The notes below the pieces were generated by a model that saw nothing but the letters and a program-made list of their open reading frames with translations, was not told the DNA's origin and ran no database searches. Shown piece after piece: positions 44,305 through 53,377 of a stretch of DNA of 64,000 nucleotides (position 1 is its first letter; each line of letters begins with the position of its first letter). This DNA comes from Chitinophagales bacterium. Lineage in GTDB: Bacteria > Bacteroidota > Bacteroidia > Chitinophagales > Chitinophagaceae. The translations under genes and the position numbers were made by a program. The DNA is taken from contig JACJXQ010000008.1 in assembly GCA_020636495.1 (NCBI GenBank), forward strand, positions 558,001-622,000. Direction: 5' to 3'.

Positions 44305-44889
44305 ATGGCTATAAAAAAATTCGCGGTTGGGTGTTATGACGACGAAGCGGTACTGTTCCCGGCAGTGGAAAAAGTTCGCAACAGTGGTTATAAACTGCAT
44401 GACGTGTACACTCCTTTCCCTGTTCACGGGTTAGACAAAGCATTGGGCCACAAGGATACAGACCTGCACGTTGCCGGTTTTATATACGGTATCACAGGTA
44501 CCAGTACAGCCTTGGGGTTCATGAGCTGGATATTTACCAGCAACTGGCCGACCAACTTTGGCGGTAAGCCTCACTTCGCCTTACCTGCATTCATACCAAT
44601 TACTTTCGAGACTACGGTATTGTTTGCAGCGGTAGGTATGGTACTTACCTTTTGCTACCTGAACCAGATCATGCCGGGTGTTAAGAAACACGTGTTTCAC
44701 CCACGCCAGTCTGATGACCTGTTTGTAGTGGCTCTGGAACTGAATGAGCATACTTCTGAGCAGGAAGTGAAGGATTTCCTGAAATCGACCGGTGCACAGG
44801 AAATATCCATTCAAATGGCAGAGAGTGAATGGTGGTATGGCCGTTTTGACAAAGAAGAAGAGTACGAGAAACTGAACGCGGCAGTATAA
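44305..44889 (+). CDS. actD: ActD, DUF3341 subunit of alternative complex III
   Basis: A 194-residue membrane protein with two helices (about 52-75 and 95-117) and a soluble N-terminal domain (IKKFAVGCYDDEAVLFPAVEK). It belongs to the DUF3341 family that contributes a structural subunit to alternative complex III. Position between actC and actE is conserved in related operons. No cofactor motif is seen. Confidence 0.92.
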   Translation: MAIKKFAVGCYDDEAVLFPAVEKVRNSGYKLHDVYTPFPVHGLDKALGHKDTDLHVAGFIYGITGTSTALGFMSWIFTSNWPTNFGGKPHFALPAFIPITFETTVLFAAVGMVLTFCYLNQIMPGVKKHVFHPRQSDDLFVVALELNEHTSEQEVKDFLKSTGAQEISIQMAESEWWYGRFDKEEEYEKLNAAV

Positions 44890-44930
44890 TTTTTATAAAA
44901 GCTTTTTGATAAGAATATAGATATTGATTT

Positions 44931-45572
44931 ATGAATAAGACCAAAGGCATAGTGATTGCAATTCTGGCGATAGGGCTGGGTCTTACGGCGTGCAACTCAG
45001 GTAGCATCCGTCGTAACCCGGGTAAAACCTATGCACCGGACATGACTTATTCACGTGCATACGATGCTTATACAGCTAACCCGAACTTTGCAGATGGCGA
45101 AACAAGCCGCCTGCCGGTAGATGGTACAGTTGCACAGGGGCACGAACTGCCTGACCACCTGGTAGAAGGAGATACCAATGCGTACAAGACCTTTACTACC
45201 AACCTGCGTTTCAACGCAGCTGAAGTAGAAGAAGGTGGCCGCTTGTTCAATATTTACTGTGGCATCTGCCATGGTACGGCTATGGACGGACAGGGACCGC
45301 TGTATACTAGCGGTAAGTTTGCAGCTATGCCGGCTAACCTGAAAGATGCTAAGTATATGGCCATGTCTGTGGGCACCATGTACGCGGCAATCAAATATGG
45401 TAAGAATGCGATGGGCTCTTATGCCAGCCAACTGGATATCAAACAGCGCTGGATGGTAATAGCATATATTAAGAAGATGCAGGCCGACAATGGTGGCAGC
45501 CCCTTTACTTTAGGCGCTGCTGAGCAAACGGCAATGGCTGCACATGAGGAGACTGAAACAACAACACACTAA
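44931..45572 (+). CDS. actE: ActE, monohaem cytochrome c lipoprotein of alternative complex III
   Basis: A 213-residue cytochrome c with one CGICH haem motif and a later Met-rich region (MAMSVGTMYAAIKYGKNAMG) likely to provide the axial ligand. The N-terminus is a lipoprotein signal (GLGLTAC, Cys21), so it is anchored to the outer face of the inner membrane. It is expected to hand electrons from ActA to the oxidase. It lies 41 bases after actD. Confidence 0.93.
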   Translation: MNKTKGIVIAILAIGLGLTACNSGSIRRNPGKTYAPDMTYSRAYDAYTANPNFADGETSRLPVDGTVAQGHELPDHLVEGDTNAYKTFTTNLRFNAAEVEEGGRLFNIYCGICHGTAMDGQGPLYTSGKFAAMPANLKDAKYMAMSVGTMYAAIKYGKNAMGSYASQLDIKQRWMVIAYIKKMQADNGGSPFTLGAAEQTAMAAHEETETTTH

Positions 45573-45607
45573 AAGATTTAATAAACGTACTTCTAATAGC
45601 ATACACA

Positions 45608-46825
45608 ATGAATGAACGTTTTGAGTTCCCGGCAAGAATTAAGAAGACCAGTATCGCATTAATGGTGATAGGCTTGCTGGTACTTATAATAGGTGGAGTA
45701 ACTATGCTGGGTAGTAGTGACCACAATGCCCAAACACGCTTTTGGTTAGTGCTCTTGCAAACCAGTGTATTCTTTTTGCTGGTAACTGTAGCGAGTGTAT
45801 TTATACAGGCAGCTGCATCGCTGGCTCAGGGTGGCTGGCTGGTAGCCTACAAAAGGGTGCCCGAAGCGATAGGCGCCAATGTATGGGTATTCGGTTTGAT
45901 AGCAGGCATAGTATTAATGTACATCGCATTCGGATTTAATGTTGGTGGTCACAACCCGATTTACCACTGGGTACATCCTGAAGGAGACGCTGTGCTGGAA
46001 GGTAAATCAGCATTCCTGAATAAGGGCATGTTTGCAGGTTTCACTATTGTTACTATAGCTTTATGGGCTTTCTTCGGTCGCAAATTCCGTGCATTATCAC
46101 TGGCTCAGGAAAAAGCGCCTAAGAATAGCACAAAGATTTACTGGACCATGTTCAAATGGTCTGCAGGTTTCCTGTTGGTATACGCGTTGACACAAATGAG
46201 CACTACACCATGGATGTGGATCATGAGTATTGATGCTCACTGGTATTCTACCATGTTCAGCTGGTACACTTTTGCCAGTGCGTTCGTGAGCGGCATGGCA
46301 ATTATTATGTTGTTCGTCCTAACTATCAAGAACCAGGGACAATTTGAGTTGGTAAGCAAAGAGCACATCCACGATATTGGTAAATTCATGTTCGCTTTCA
46401 GTATATTCTGGACCTATGTATGGTTTGACCAGTACATGCTGATTTGGTACAGTAATATACCTGAAGAAACAACATATTTTAAAATTCGCCAGCAAGGGCC
46501 CTACTCACTGATATGGTATGCGGTATTCATTATCAACTTCTGTATGCCGGTACTCATATTAATGTCACGCCCAAGTAAACGTAACTATTTTACCGTTACC
46601 TTTATGGCAATGGCTATAATATTCGGTCACTGGCTGGATTTCTATATCATGACGATGCCTGGTCCGTTAGGAGCCAACTGGCAGTTGAACTGGTATGAGC
46701 TGGGTATTTTTGCAGGTTTTGCAGGTTTGCTGATGTTCCTGGTGTATACGACATTATCAAAGGCATCATTAGTACCTGCTAATCATCCGTTGCTGAAAGA
46801 AGCTATCTTGCACGAAAGTCCATAA
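45608..46825 (+). CDS. actF: ActF, second NrfD-like membrane subunit of alternative complex III
   Basis: A 405-residue integral membrane protein with about ten transmembrane helices, paralogous to ActC. Motifs such as VHPEGDAVLEGKSAFLNKG and YWTMFKWSAGFLLVYAL match the quinol:cytochrome c oxidoreductase subunit 2 family. It completes the six-subunit complex. The oxidase subunit II gene follows 65 bases later on the same strand, so quinol oxidase and terminal oxidase are transcribed together. Confidence 0.93.
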   Translation: MNERFEFPARIKKTSIALMVIGLLVLIIGGVTMLGSSDHNAQTRFWLVLLQTSVFFLLVTVASVFIQAAASLAQGGWLVAYKRVPEAIGANVWVFGLIAGIVLMYIAFGFNVGGHNPIYHWVHPEGDAVLEGKSAFLNKGMFAGFTIVTIALWAFFGRKFRALSLAQEKAPKNSTKIYWTMFKWSAGFLLVYALTQMSTTPWMWIMSIDAHWYSTMFSWYTFASAFVSGMAIIMLFVLTIKNQGQFELVSKEHIHDIGKFMFAFSIFWTYVWFDQYMLIWYSNIPEETTYFKIRQQGPYSLIWYAVFIINFCMPVLILMSRPSKRNYFTVTFMAMAIIFGHWLDFYIMTMPGPLGANWQLNWYELGIFAGFAGLLMFLVYTTLSKASLVPANHPLLKEAILHESP

Positions 46826-46890
46826 GATAGAGGTGTGAGTAAGAACAACAAGAATTTAATTAATAAAAGAAACTATTAAGATAACTGACC

Positions 46891-47922
46891 ATGTCGGGAT
46901 TTATTTCAATATTTTTAACGTGTCTGGTATTCTTTATCATATACCAGATCGCTAAGGCAAGTGAATTAGCTTCCATTCTTAGGGGTGAAGAAAAGTCCAG
47001 GGCACAAACCAACCGTTTAATGGCCTGGTTGTTAGTGCTGATGTTCCTGCTAGGATTGTGGGGCGTTTACGAGTGTCACTTCTCGTTGATTGACAAAATG
47101 TTGCCGGTATCAGCGTCTGACCACGGAGTACAGTACGACAAAATGTTGCTGATTACGCTCTTGGTGACAGGTGTCGTATTCTTCCTGACACAGACAACTC
47201 TGTTTTGGTTTGCATTTAAATACCAGTCCGGCGACAAGCGTACCTCCGTTTTCTTCGCGCACAACAATAAATTGGAAATGGTATGGACAACTATCCCAGC
47301 GATAGCCATGGCTATACTCGTGATAGTAGGTTTGAAGAACTGGAATATTATGGCATCAGAAGCTCCGAAAGAGGCAATGGTTGTTGAAGTAGTAGGTAAG
47401 CAATTTAACTGGATAGTGCGCTACCCGGGCAAAGATGGAGTTTTGGGCAAAAGGGATTTTCGCAGTATTAATGATATTGATAATGTACTGGGTCTTGATT
47501 GGAGTGACAAGAACAATATGGATGATATCATCCTGCAAAATGGTGAGCTCCACTTGATAAAAGACAAACCTGTGAAGCTCGTTATCGGTTCTCGAGATGT
47601 AATACATGATGTTGGTTTACCTCACTTCCGTATGAAAATGGATGCCGTGCCTGGTATCATCACTACAATGTGGTTCACCCCAACGGTTAGTACCGAGGAA
47701 ATGAAACAGATCACCGGAAACCCGGACTTTGTTTATGAAATATCATGTGACCAGATGTGTGGTAAAGGCCACTATTCTATGAGAGGAACCGTGATAGTAC
47801 ATACGCAAGAGGAGTATGATGCATGGATAGCAGGACAGCAGTCTTATTATGCTATGAATAATGCTCCGGCTGAGCAGCCTGAACAGAAAACTGATAGTGT
47901 TAACGCAATAACGATGAAGTAA
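46891..47922 (+). CDS. coxB: Cytochrome c oxidase subunit II
   Basis: A 343-residue membrane protein with transmembrane helices and a C-terminal cupredoxin domain holding the CuA site: His in LPHFRMKMDAVPG, and Cys, Cys, His in SCDQMCGKGHYS (about residues 285-296). An additional N-terminal helix (ISIFLTCLVFFIIYQIAK) precedes the usual two. There is no C-terminal cytochrome c domain, unlike caa3 oxidases, consistent with electrons arriving from ActE or ActA. Followed by coxA. Confidence 0.95.
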   Translation: MSGFISIFLTCLVFFIIYQIAKASELASILRGEEKSRAQTNRLMAWLLVLMFLLGLWGVYECHFSLIDKMLPVSASDHGVQYDKMLLITLLVTGVVFFLTQTTLFWFAFKYQSGDKRTSVFFAHNNKLEMVWTTIPAIAMAILVIVGLKNWNIMASEAPKEAMVVEVVGKQFNWIVRYPGKDGVLGKRDFRSINDIDNVLGLDWSDKNNMDDIILQNGELHLIKDKPVKLVIGSRDVIHDVGLPHFRMKMDAVPGIITTMWFTPTVSTEEMKQITGNPDFVYEISCDQMCGKGHYSMRGTVIVHTQEEYDAWIAGQQSYYAMNNAPAEQPEQKTDSVNAITMK

Positions 47923-47960
47923 TCGTTCCGATACGATCCGGGACAAAAAAAGTGCAAAAA

Positions 47961-49778
47961 ATGAGCGACGTTATCATTCAAGGACCTAATGTAGCGCACA
48001 CAGAACATGCGCATGGAGAGCATCATGGCCACGAACACCATGAGCAGCATTTCATTTTGAAATGGATATTCAGTATGGACCATAAAGTGATAGGAAAACA
48101 ATTCCTGATCACGGGTATATTCTGGGCCGTAGTGGGTGCATTGATGTCTGTATTTTTCCGTTTACAGTTAGGTTTCCCCGACGAGACTTTCCCGATCATG
48201 GAGAAATTCCTTGGCGAGTGGGCAAAAGGCGGTAAACTATCTCCCGAATTCTACTATGCGTTGGTGACTATGCACGGTACAATACTGGTATTCTTTGTGT
48301 TGACGGCAGGTCTGAGCGGTACATTCGCCAACCTGCTCATTCCTCTGCAGGTAGGTGCACGTGATATGGCTTCACCATTTATGAACATGTTGTCTTATTG
48401 GTTCTTCTTTCTGGCAAGTGTAGTGATGTTCATCTCTCTGTTTGTACAGACAGGTCCTGCATCAGGTGGCTGGACTACCTATCCTCCATTGAGCGCACTG
48501 AAAGAGGCGTCTTTGGGCTCTGGCTTGGGTATGGATCTTTGGTTGGCAAGTATGTCATTGTTTGTGGTTTCGTCACTGTTGGGTGGCCTTAACTACATCT
48601 CTACTATCTTAAATATGCGTACCAAGGGTATGACCATGACCCGTATGCCATTAACTATCTGGGCATTGTTGTTCACGGCTGTATTGGGTGTATTGTCATT
48701 CCCGGTTCTGTTCTCTGGTTTCGTGCTGCTGATATTTGACCGTAACTTCGGTACCAGCTTCTACTTGTCAGAAATATTCATTGCAGGCAAAGCTCTGCCT
48801 AACATCGGTGGTTCTCCAATCCTGTACCAACACTTGTTCTGGTTCCTGGGTCACCCTGAGGTGTATATCATTATGCTTCCAGGCATGGGTATGGCTTCTG
48901 AGGTATTATCATGCCACAGCCGTAAACCTATATTTGGTTATTTTGCGATGATCATATCATTAATAGGTATCACAGTTCTGGCCTTCCTGGTATGGGCACA
49001 CCATATGTTTGTAACGGGTATGAGTCCGTTCCTGGGTTCAATATTCGTATTACTTACTTTATTGATCGCTGTCCCATCTGCTGTAAAAGTGTTCAACTGG
49101 CTGACAACTATGTGGAAAGGTAATATCAGGCTGAACGTACCAATGATGTTCGCTATAGGTTTCGTTTCCCTGTTTATTTCAGGTGGTCTTACGGGTATCT
49201 TCCTGGGTAACTCAGCACTTGATATCCATCTGCACGACACTTACTTTGTAATTGCCCACTTTCATATTGTAATGGGTGTGAGTGCATTCTTCGGTATGTT
49301 TGCCGGCGTATACCACTGGTTCCCGAAAATGTTTGGTCGATTTATGAACAATACCCTCGGTTACATTCACTTCTTCCTGACATTCATCGGTGCTTACCTG
49401 ATATTCTGGCCGATGCACTATGAAGGTATAGCTGGTATGCCACGTCGTTACTACGATTACTCTGCATGGGAGTCGTTCAGTCAGTTTGACAGTCTGAACA
49501 GTTTCATCAGTATCGCGGCCATCCTGGTATTCTTTGCACAATTGTTGTTCGTGGTTAACTTCTTCGTAAGTATCTTCCGCGGCCGTAAGTGCCTGGTTCA
49601 AAATCCATGGGGTTCTCCTACACTTGAGTGGACGACTAAGATCAACCCGGGACACGGTAACTGGGAAGGTGAGATACCAACCGTATATCGTTGGCCATAC
49701 GATTACAAGGATGACGGCAACGGGAATGACTTCATTCCACAGACTGTTCCGCTGAAAGAAGGCGAAGAGTCACACTAA
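47961..49778 (+). CDS. coxA: Cytochrome c oxidase subunit I
   Basis: Haem-copper oxidase catalytic subunit with twelve or more helices. Binuclear centre ligands are visible: GHPEVYIIML (CuB His and cross-linked Tyr, with the Glu of the A1 D channel), VWAHHMFVTGM (two CuB His) and FHIVMG (haem a3 His). A His-rich N-terminal stretch (HTEHAHGEHHGHEHHEQ) is unusual and could bind metal. The start at 47961 (MSDVIIQGP) is preferred over GTG 47952. Subunit III and IV genes and haem A synthase are not in the window. A strong terminator follows. Confidence 0.96.
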   Translation: MSDVIIQGPNVAHTEHAHGEHHGHEHHEQHFILKWIFSMDHKVIGKQFLITGIFWAVVGALMSVFFRLQLGFPDETFPIMEKFLGEWAKGGKLSPEFYYALVTMHGTILVFFVLTAGLSGTFANLLIPLQVGARDMASPFMNMLSYWFFFLASVVMFISLFVQTGPASGGWTTYPPLSALKEASLGSGLGMDLWLASMSLFVVSSLLGGLNYISTILNMRTKGMTMTRMPLTIWALLFTAVLGVLSFPVLFSGFVLLIFDRNFGTSFYLSEIFIAGKALPNIGGSPILYQHLFWFLGHPEVYIIMLPGMGMASEVLSCHSRKPIFGYFAMIISLIGITVLAFLVWAHHMFVTGMSPFLGSIFVLLTLLIAVPSAVKVFNWLTTMWKGNIRLNVPMMFAIGFVSLFISGGLTGIFLGNSALDIHLHDTYFVIAHFHIVMGVSAFFGMFAGVYHWFPKMFGRFMNNTLGYIHFFLTFIGAYLIFWPMHYEGIAGMPRRYYDYSAWESFSQFDSLNSFISIAAILVFFAQLLFVVNFFVSIFRGRKCLVQNPWGSPTLEWTTKINPGHGNWEGEIPTVYRWPYDYKDDGNGNDFIPQTVPLKEGEESH

Positions 49779-49804
49779 TTCGGACGTTTACCATTATTAT
49801 ATAC

Positions 49805-49830
49805 AAGGCTGCCTTCTGGCAGCCTTTTTT
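49805..49830 (+). terminator. Terminator of the actA-coxA operon
   Basis: AAGGCTGCC / GGCAGCCTT (49805-49813 and 49818-49826), loop TTCT, then a run of T. It ends the whole respiratory operon. Confidence 0.88.
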
Positions 49831-49957
49831 GCTGGCAATAATGTTAAATCCGCAGTTATTAACAAATACCTGAAAACAATTTCAGTTGTATATAGTTTTA
49901 ATGTTAGCGGTTGACAAATAGCTAAAAGTATATACCAACAATAAAAAAACAGATACT

Positions 49958-50314
49958 ATGGTAAACAACGGAGAACATATAGGCGATATGACAACAATGG
50001 TAACTGTTACCAATACAGCGATTAAACGCGGGTATACGGAGAACTTCAAGATGACCACAAAAGGTTTGTATGCTCCTACTACAAAAATAAGCTACCTGCC
50101 GAATGAGGTTGTTATAGATAACTTTTATCGTTTTGAAGGCCAGTCGTCACCTGAAGATAATGCTATTCTATATTTGATTACATCTCATGACGGGATAATG
50201 GGCATGCTGATAGATAGTTATGGGGCTGATGCAAATGAAGATATCAGTAAGTTTATTAAAGAGGTTGAGGATATACAGAAGACAGTTTCAGGCCATGAAC
50301 AGAAACCTCTCTAA
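49958..50314 (+). CDS. Small protein of the family often labelled phosphoribosylpyrophosphate synthetase
   Basis: A 118-residue soluble protein. Features such as IKRGYTENFK, DNFYRFEGQSSPEDNAILY and GMLIDSYGADANEDI match a small Bacteroidota family that databases often call phosphoribosylpyrophosphate synthetase. The protein is far too short for PRPP synthetase (over 300 residues) and lacks its PRPP loop, so that name is not supported. Function unknown. A short hairpin, CTGAAA / TTTCAG (49870-49885), lies upstream. Confidence 0.7.
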   Translation: MVNNGEHIGDMTTMVTVTNTAIKRGYTENFKMTTKGLYAPTTKISYLPNEVVIDNFYRFEGQSSPEDNAILYLITSHDGIMGMLIDSYGADANEDISKFIKEVEDIQKTVSGHEQKPL

Positions 50315-50327
50315 TTGTGAGATTTTG

Positions 50328-50669
50328 CTATTGCTTCCAGGTAATAAGCAGCAGCAGGTTAATAGCGGTTGCAACAGCAAAGATGATAGCCAATGTAGTT
50401 TTGCCAGAACTGTAGAGCAATGTTGTAGCTATACCAAATAGCAGTAGTTTGCCCGATATCTTTACAGGCAGTTCGAGAGTGATTATTGCCTTAGGTGATA
50501 GGAATATGCCCCATATGCCAATAAAAATTGCCGGTACTCCGATGCCTGCAAGTATTCTTATCAGCAGGCTATGTTTAAGATGAAACCCCCAGTATGCCAC
50601 TATTGCCAGCATACAAATCTCAAGCGTGAATGCTAATACAAGGTTCAGTGTTTTAATAATACCCAACAT
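50328..50669 (-). CDS. YrdB/DUF2568-like small membrane protein
   Basis: About 113 residues, four predicted transmembrane helices, very hydrophobic. The start is taken at the internal Met (50669, MLGIIKTLNLVLAFTLE) because the longer frame has an unusual N-terminus. The pattern NLVLAFTLEICMLAIVAYWG and the IGIWGIFLSPKAIITL region resemble the YrdB family of DUF2568. Role unknown. Its stop is 13 bases from the convergent gene ending at 50314. Confidence 0.72.
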   Translation of the reverse strand: MLGIIKTLNLVLAFTLEICMLAIVAYWGFHLKHSLLIRILAGIGVPAIFIGIWGIFLSPKAIITLELPVKISGKLLLFGIATTLLYSSGKTTLAIIFAVATAINLLLLITWKQ

Positions 50670-50696
50670 AATAAACCGGATTATATATTGAAAATA

Positions 50697-50724
50697 CAAC
50701 AGCCCCGAATGTACGGGGCTGTTG
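50697..50724 (-). terminator. Terminator of purL
   Basis: CAACAGCCCCG / CGGGGCTGTTG (50697-50707 and 50714-50724), loop of six bases, just past the purL stop codon on the minus strand. Confidence 0.85.
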
Positions 50725-50735
50725 TAAAAATCATA

Positions 50736-52943
50736 TTAGTTGTTGACCAGTTTCTCAATTGCGGTATCATATGCATCTTTCCAATCGTTGATGCTACCCC
50801 AGTTCTCGCCGTCAATAGCAATATTGCCATCTGCTTTTACACGTCCTATTGGAACATGGTAGTGACCTTCCATAGCCGCTTCAAACGCATGTCTTTCTTC
50901 GTGACTCACACTCACTACCACTCGGCACTGTCCTTCGCCAAACAACCAGGCATCTTTACGGATGTTGGCATCGCTGGTCACTTCAAAACCCATGTTGTTC
51001 TTAAAGCAGCTTTCAATCAATGTGGTGAACAACCCACCTTCTGATATGTCATGTGCAGAGTGAACCATTTTATTGCGGGCTACTTTCAGCACTCGTTGTT
51101 GTAGTTGGTGTTCCTCTTCCATATCGAAGTATGGGGCCGGGCTGTACTCTACGTTACATAGTTTGTGCAGGTACTCTGAACAGTTAATATCACCCCTGTT
51201 TTCACCAATTACATATATCAGATCGCCATCATTTTTGAAATACATGGTCATTTTCTGCTCCAGGTGATCCAGAACGCCTACCATACCAATGGTTGGTGTA
51301 GGATAAACCGGTCCGTCATCGCTGCTTTGGTTGTAGAAGCTTACGTTGCCGCCCGTAACAGGCGTGCTTAACTTACGGCAAGCATCGCCCATGCCTTTAA
51401 TTGCATTTTCGAATTGGTAGTATACTTCAGGATTGTAAGGATTCCCAAAGTTCAGGCAATTAGTTACTGCTACTGGTTCACCACCACTACATACTATATT
51501 ACGTGCTGCTTCACTTACAGCAATCATAGCTCCTTTGTACGGGTCGGCAAACACATAACGGCTGTTACAGTCTGTTGTGCAGGCTATGCCTTTTGTGCTG
51601 CCATGCACACGAACAACGGGGGCATCACTTGGCTCATTGGTTTGTGTATTTCCAGTGCCTACCATACTGTCATACTGATCGTATACCCAACGCTTGGAGG
51701 CTATAGTAGGTAGCTGTATCAACTGTTTTGCAGTAGCTTTCAGATCGGCCGGTACAGGCACTTCATCCTGTACAAACGCACTTATCTTCTTTAAGTATTC
51801 GGGTGTTTTTGACTCTCTGGTATAAACAGGAGCACCACCGCCCAGCACCAGGCTTTCGGCAGGTACATCAGCTACCAGCTCATCATTCATGTAATATTTC
51901 AAACGACCGTCTGTAGTTACTTCTCCTATCTGCTCGCAGTGGATATCCCACTTGTCGAATATCTTCTGTACTTCAGCCTCACGTCCTTTTTTTACAACTA
52001 TCAACATACGCTCCTGGCTTTCACTCAAGAGCATTTCCCATGGCAGCATATTGTCCTGACGGGTTGGTACTTTGTCCAGGTGAATGATCATGCCATGTTC
52101 ACCTTTGGCGCTCATCTCGCTGCAAGAGCAGGTGATACCTGCAGCACCCATGTCCTGCATACCTATCAGTGCGCCGGTAGGAATCACTTCAAGGCAGGCT
52201 TCTAATAATTTTTTCTCTTCAAACGGATCGCCTACCTGTACGGATGGCAGGTCATTAGCACTATCTTCTGTTATATCTGCTGACGCGAATGAAGCACCAC
52301 CTATCCCGTCTTTACCAGTTGCAGCACCAACAATAAATACTGAGTTGCCTTCTCCGTGCGAAGTGGCGGAAACAGTTTGTCCAGCTTTTACAACGCCCAC
52401 GCTCATGGCATTCACCAAAGGGTTGGTCTGGTAACAACTTTCAAAGTATATCTCACCACCAACGGTCGGTACGCCAAAGCAGTTGCCATAGTGGCCGATA
52501 CCTTTTACTACTCCTTTCAGAAGCCACTTTGTCTTAGGATTATCCAGCCTGCCGAAACGCAGTGAGTTAAGCGCTGCGATAGGGCGTGCCCCCATAGTAA
52601 ATATATCGCGGTGTATTCCACCCACACCTGTTGCAGCGCCCTGGAAAGGTTCAATTGCGCTGGGGTGATTATGACTTTCTATTTTGAATACGCATCCAAG
52701 CCCGTCACCTATATCTACCAGGCCGGCATTCTCTTCACCGGCTTTCACCAGCAGTTTGTCACCATCACGTGGTAATGTCTTTAATAACGTAATAGAATTT
52801 TTGTAGCTGCAATGCTCACTCCACATTACCGAGTACATGGCTAACTCGTTGAAGTTGGGCGTGCGTCCCAGGATTTCTTTTATCTGTTCAAACTCTTGTT
52901 CTAAAAGGCCAAGTTGTTTGGCTTGTTCTAATGTTGCCAGCAT
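50736..52943 (-). CDS. purL: Phosphoribosylformylglycinamidine synthase subunit PurL
   Basis: Synthetase subunit of the fourth purine step, the small three-protein type that needs PurQ and PurS. The length of about 735 residues, the N-terminal ILGRTPNFNELAMYSVMWSE HCS region, the two AIRS-related halves, and the GIGGASFASADI metal/ADP loop match the family. The start at 52943 (MLATLEQAKQLGL) is preferred over the frame beginning at 53024, which adds 27 unconserved residues. PurQ and PurS are not in the window. It ends at a clear terminator. Confidence 0.95.
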   Translation of the reverse strand: MLATLEQAKQLGLLEQEFEQIKEILGRTPNFNELAMYSVMWSEHCSYKNSITLLKTLPRDGDKLLVKAGEENAGLVDIGDGLGCVFKIESHNHPSAIEPFQGAATGVGGIHRDIFTMGARPIAALNSLRFGRLDNPKTKWLLKGVVKGIGHYGNCFGVPTVGGEIYFESCYQTNPLVNAMSVGVVKAGQTVSATSHGEGNSVFIVGAATGKDGIGGASFASADITEDSANDLPSVQVGDPFEEKKLLEACLEVIPTGALIGMQDMGAAGITCSCSEMSAKGEHGMIIHLDKVPTRQDNMLPWEMLLSESQERMLIVVKKGREAEVQKIFDKWDIHCEQIGEVTTDGRLKYYMNDELVADVPAESLVLGGGAPVYTRESKTPEYLKKISAFVQDEVPVPADLKATAKQLIQLPTIASKRWVYDQYDSMVGTGNTQTNEPSDAPVVRVHGSTKGIACTTDCNSRYVFADPYKGAMIAVSEAARNIVCSGGEPVAVTNCLNFGNPYNPEVYYQFENAIKGMGDACRKLSTPVTGGNVSFYNQSSDDGPVYPTPTIGMVGVLDHLEQKMTMYFKNDGDLIYVIGENRGDINCSEYLHKLCNVEYSPAPYFDMEEEHQLQQRVLKVARNKMVHSAHDISEGGLFTTLIESCFKNNMGFEVTSDANIRKDAWLFGEGQCRVVVSVSHEERHAFEAAMEGHYHVPIGRVKADGNIAIDGENWGSINDWKDAYDTAIEKLVNN

Positions 52944-53284
52944 ATCGGCAGTTAGTTTAAAATGTGGTATAAAATAGAGATGCAAAAGTACATCTTTCGT
53001 AGCCAATTGGGAAAACTCATTCAAGTTAAACTCATCACCGGATACCTATTAGATAAAATTTAAAAGCATTAATGTATTAAAAATAATATTGATTAAATAA
53101 AAAAATCTATGTTAATACAATGTAACGAATGCTCGTATCAATTAAATGTATTATTTTTTAATACAAATGCAAAGTCTTGATAGTCAAATCATAGCTTAAA
53201 AATCAATCATAATAAATTATTTTAATATCAAAAAATGTTGCACATAGCGTAAAATTTCCATTTTTTTGATAGGGCTGAGTTTAT
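52944..53284. other. A+T-rich intergenic region, no gene seen
   Basis: Strongly A+T-rich DNA between divergent purL and radA, with long A and T runs and no convincing reading frame or hairpin. It probably holds the purL promoter, but no exact site was identified. Confidence 0.4.
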
Positions 53285-53361
53285 TACATTTGTGTCAAGT
53301 TGTGAATTTAATGGGTTAGTAAGTAAGAGCCGCGGGATTCTTCCGGTGGCTCTTTTCTTTT
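53285..53361 (+). promoter_or_regulatory. TAnnTTTG promoter and terminator-like hairpin upstream of radA
   Basis: TACATTTG at 53285-53292 fits the -7 consensus. About 30 bases later lies a stem AAGAGCC / GGCTCTT (53325-53331 and 53348-53354), extended by partial inner pairing, followed by TTCTTTT and, 17 bases later, the radA ATG. This could be an attenuator in the radA leader or the 3' end of a small RNA of about 60 nt. The -33 element is not clear: the nearest TTTG is only 16 bp upstream. Confidence 0.45.
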
Positions 53362-53377
53362 GTATTAACTTTAGCGC

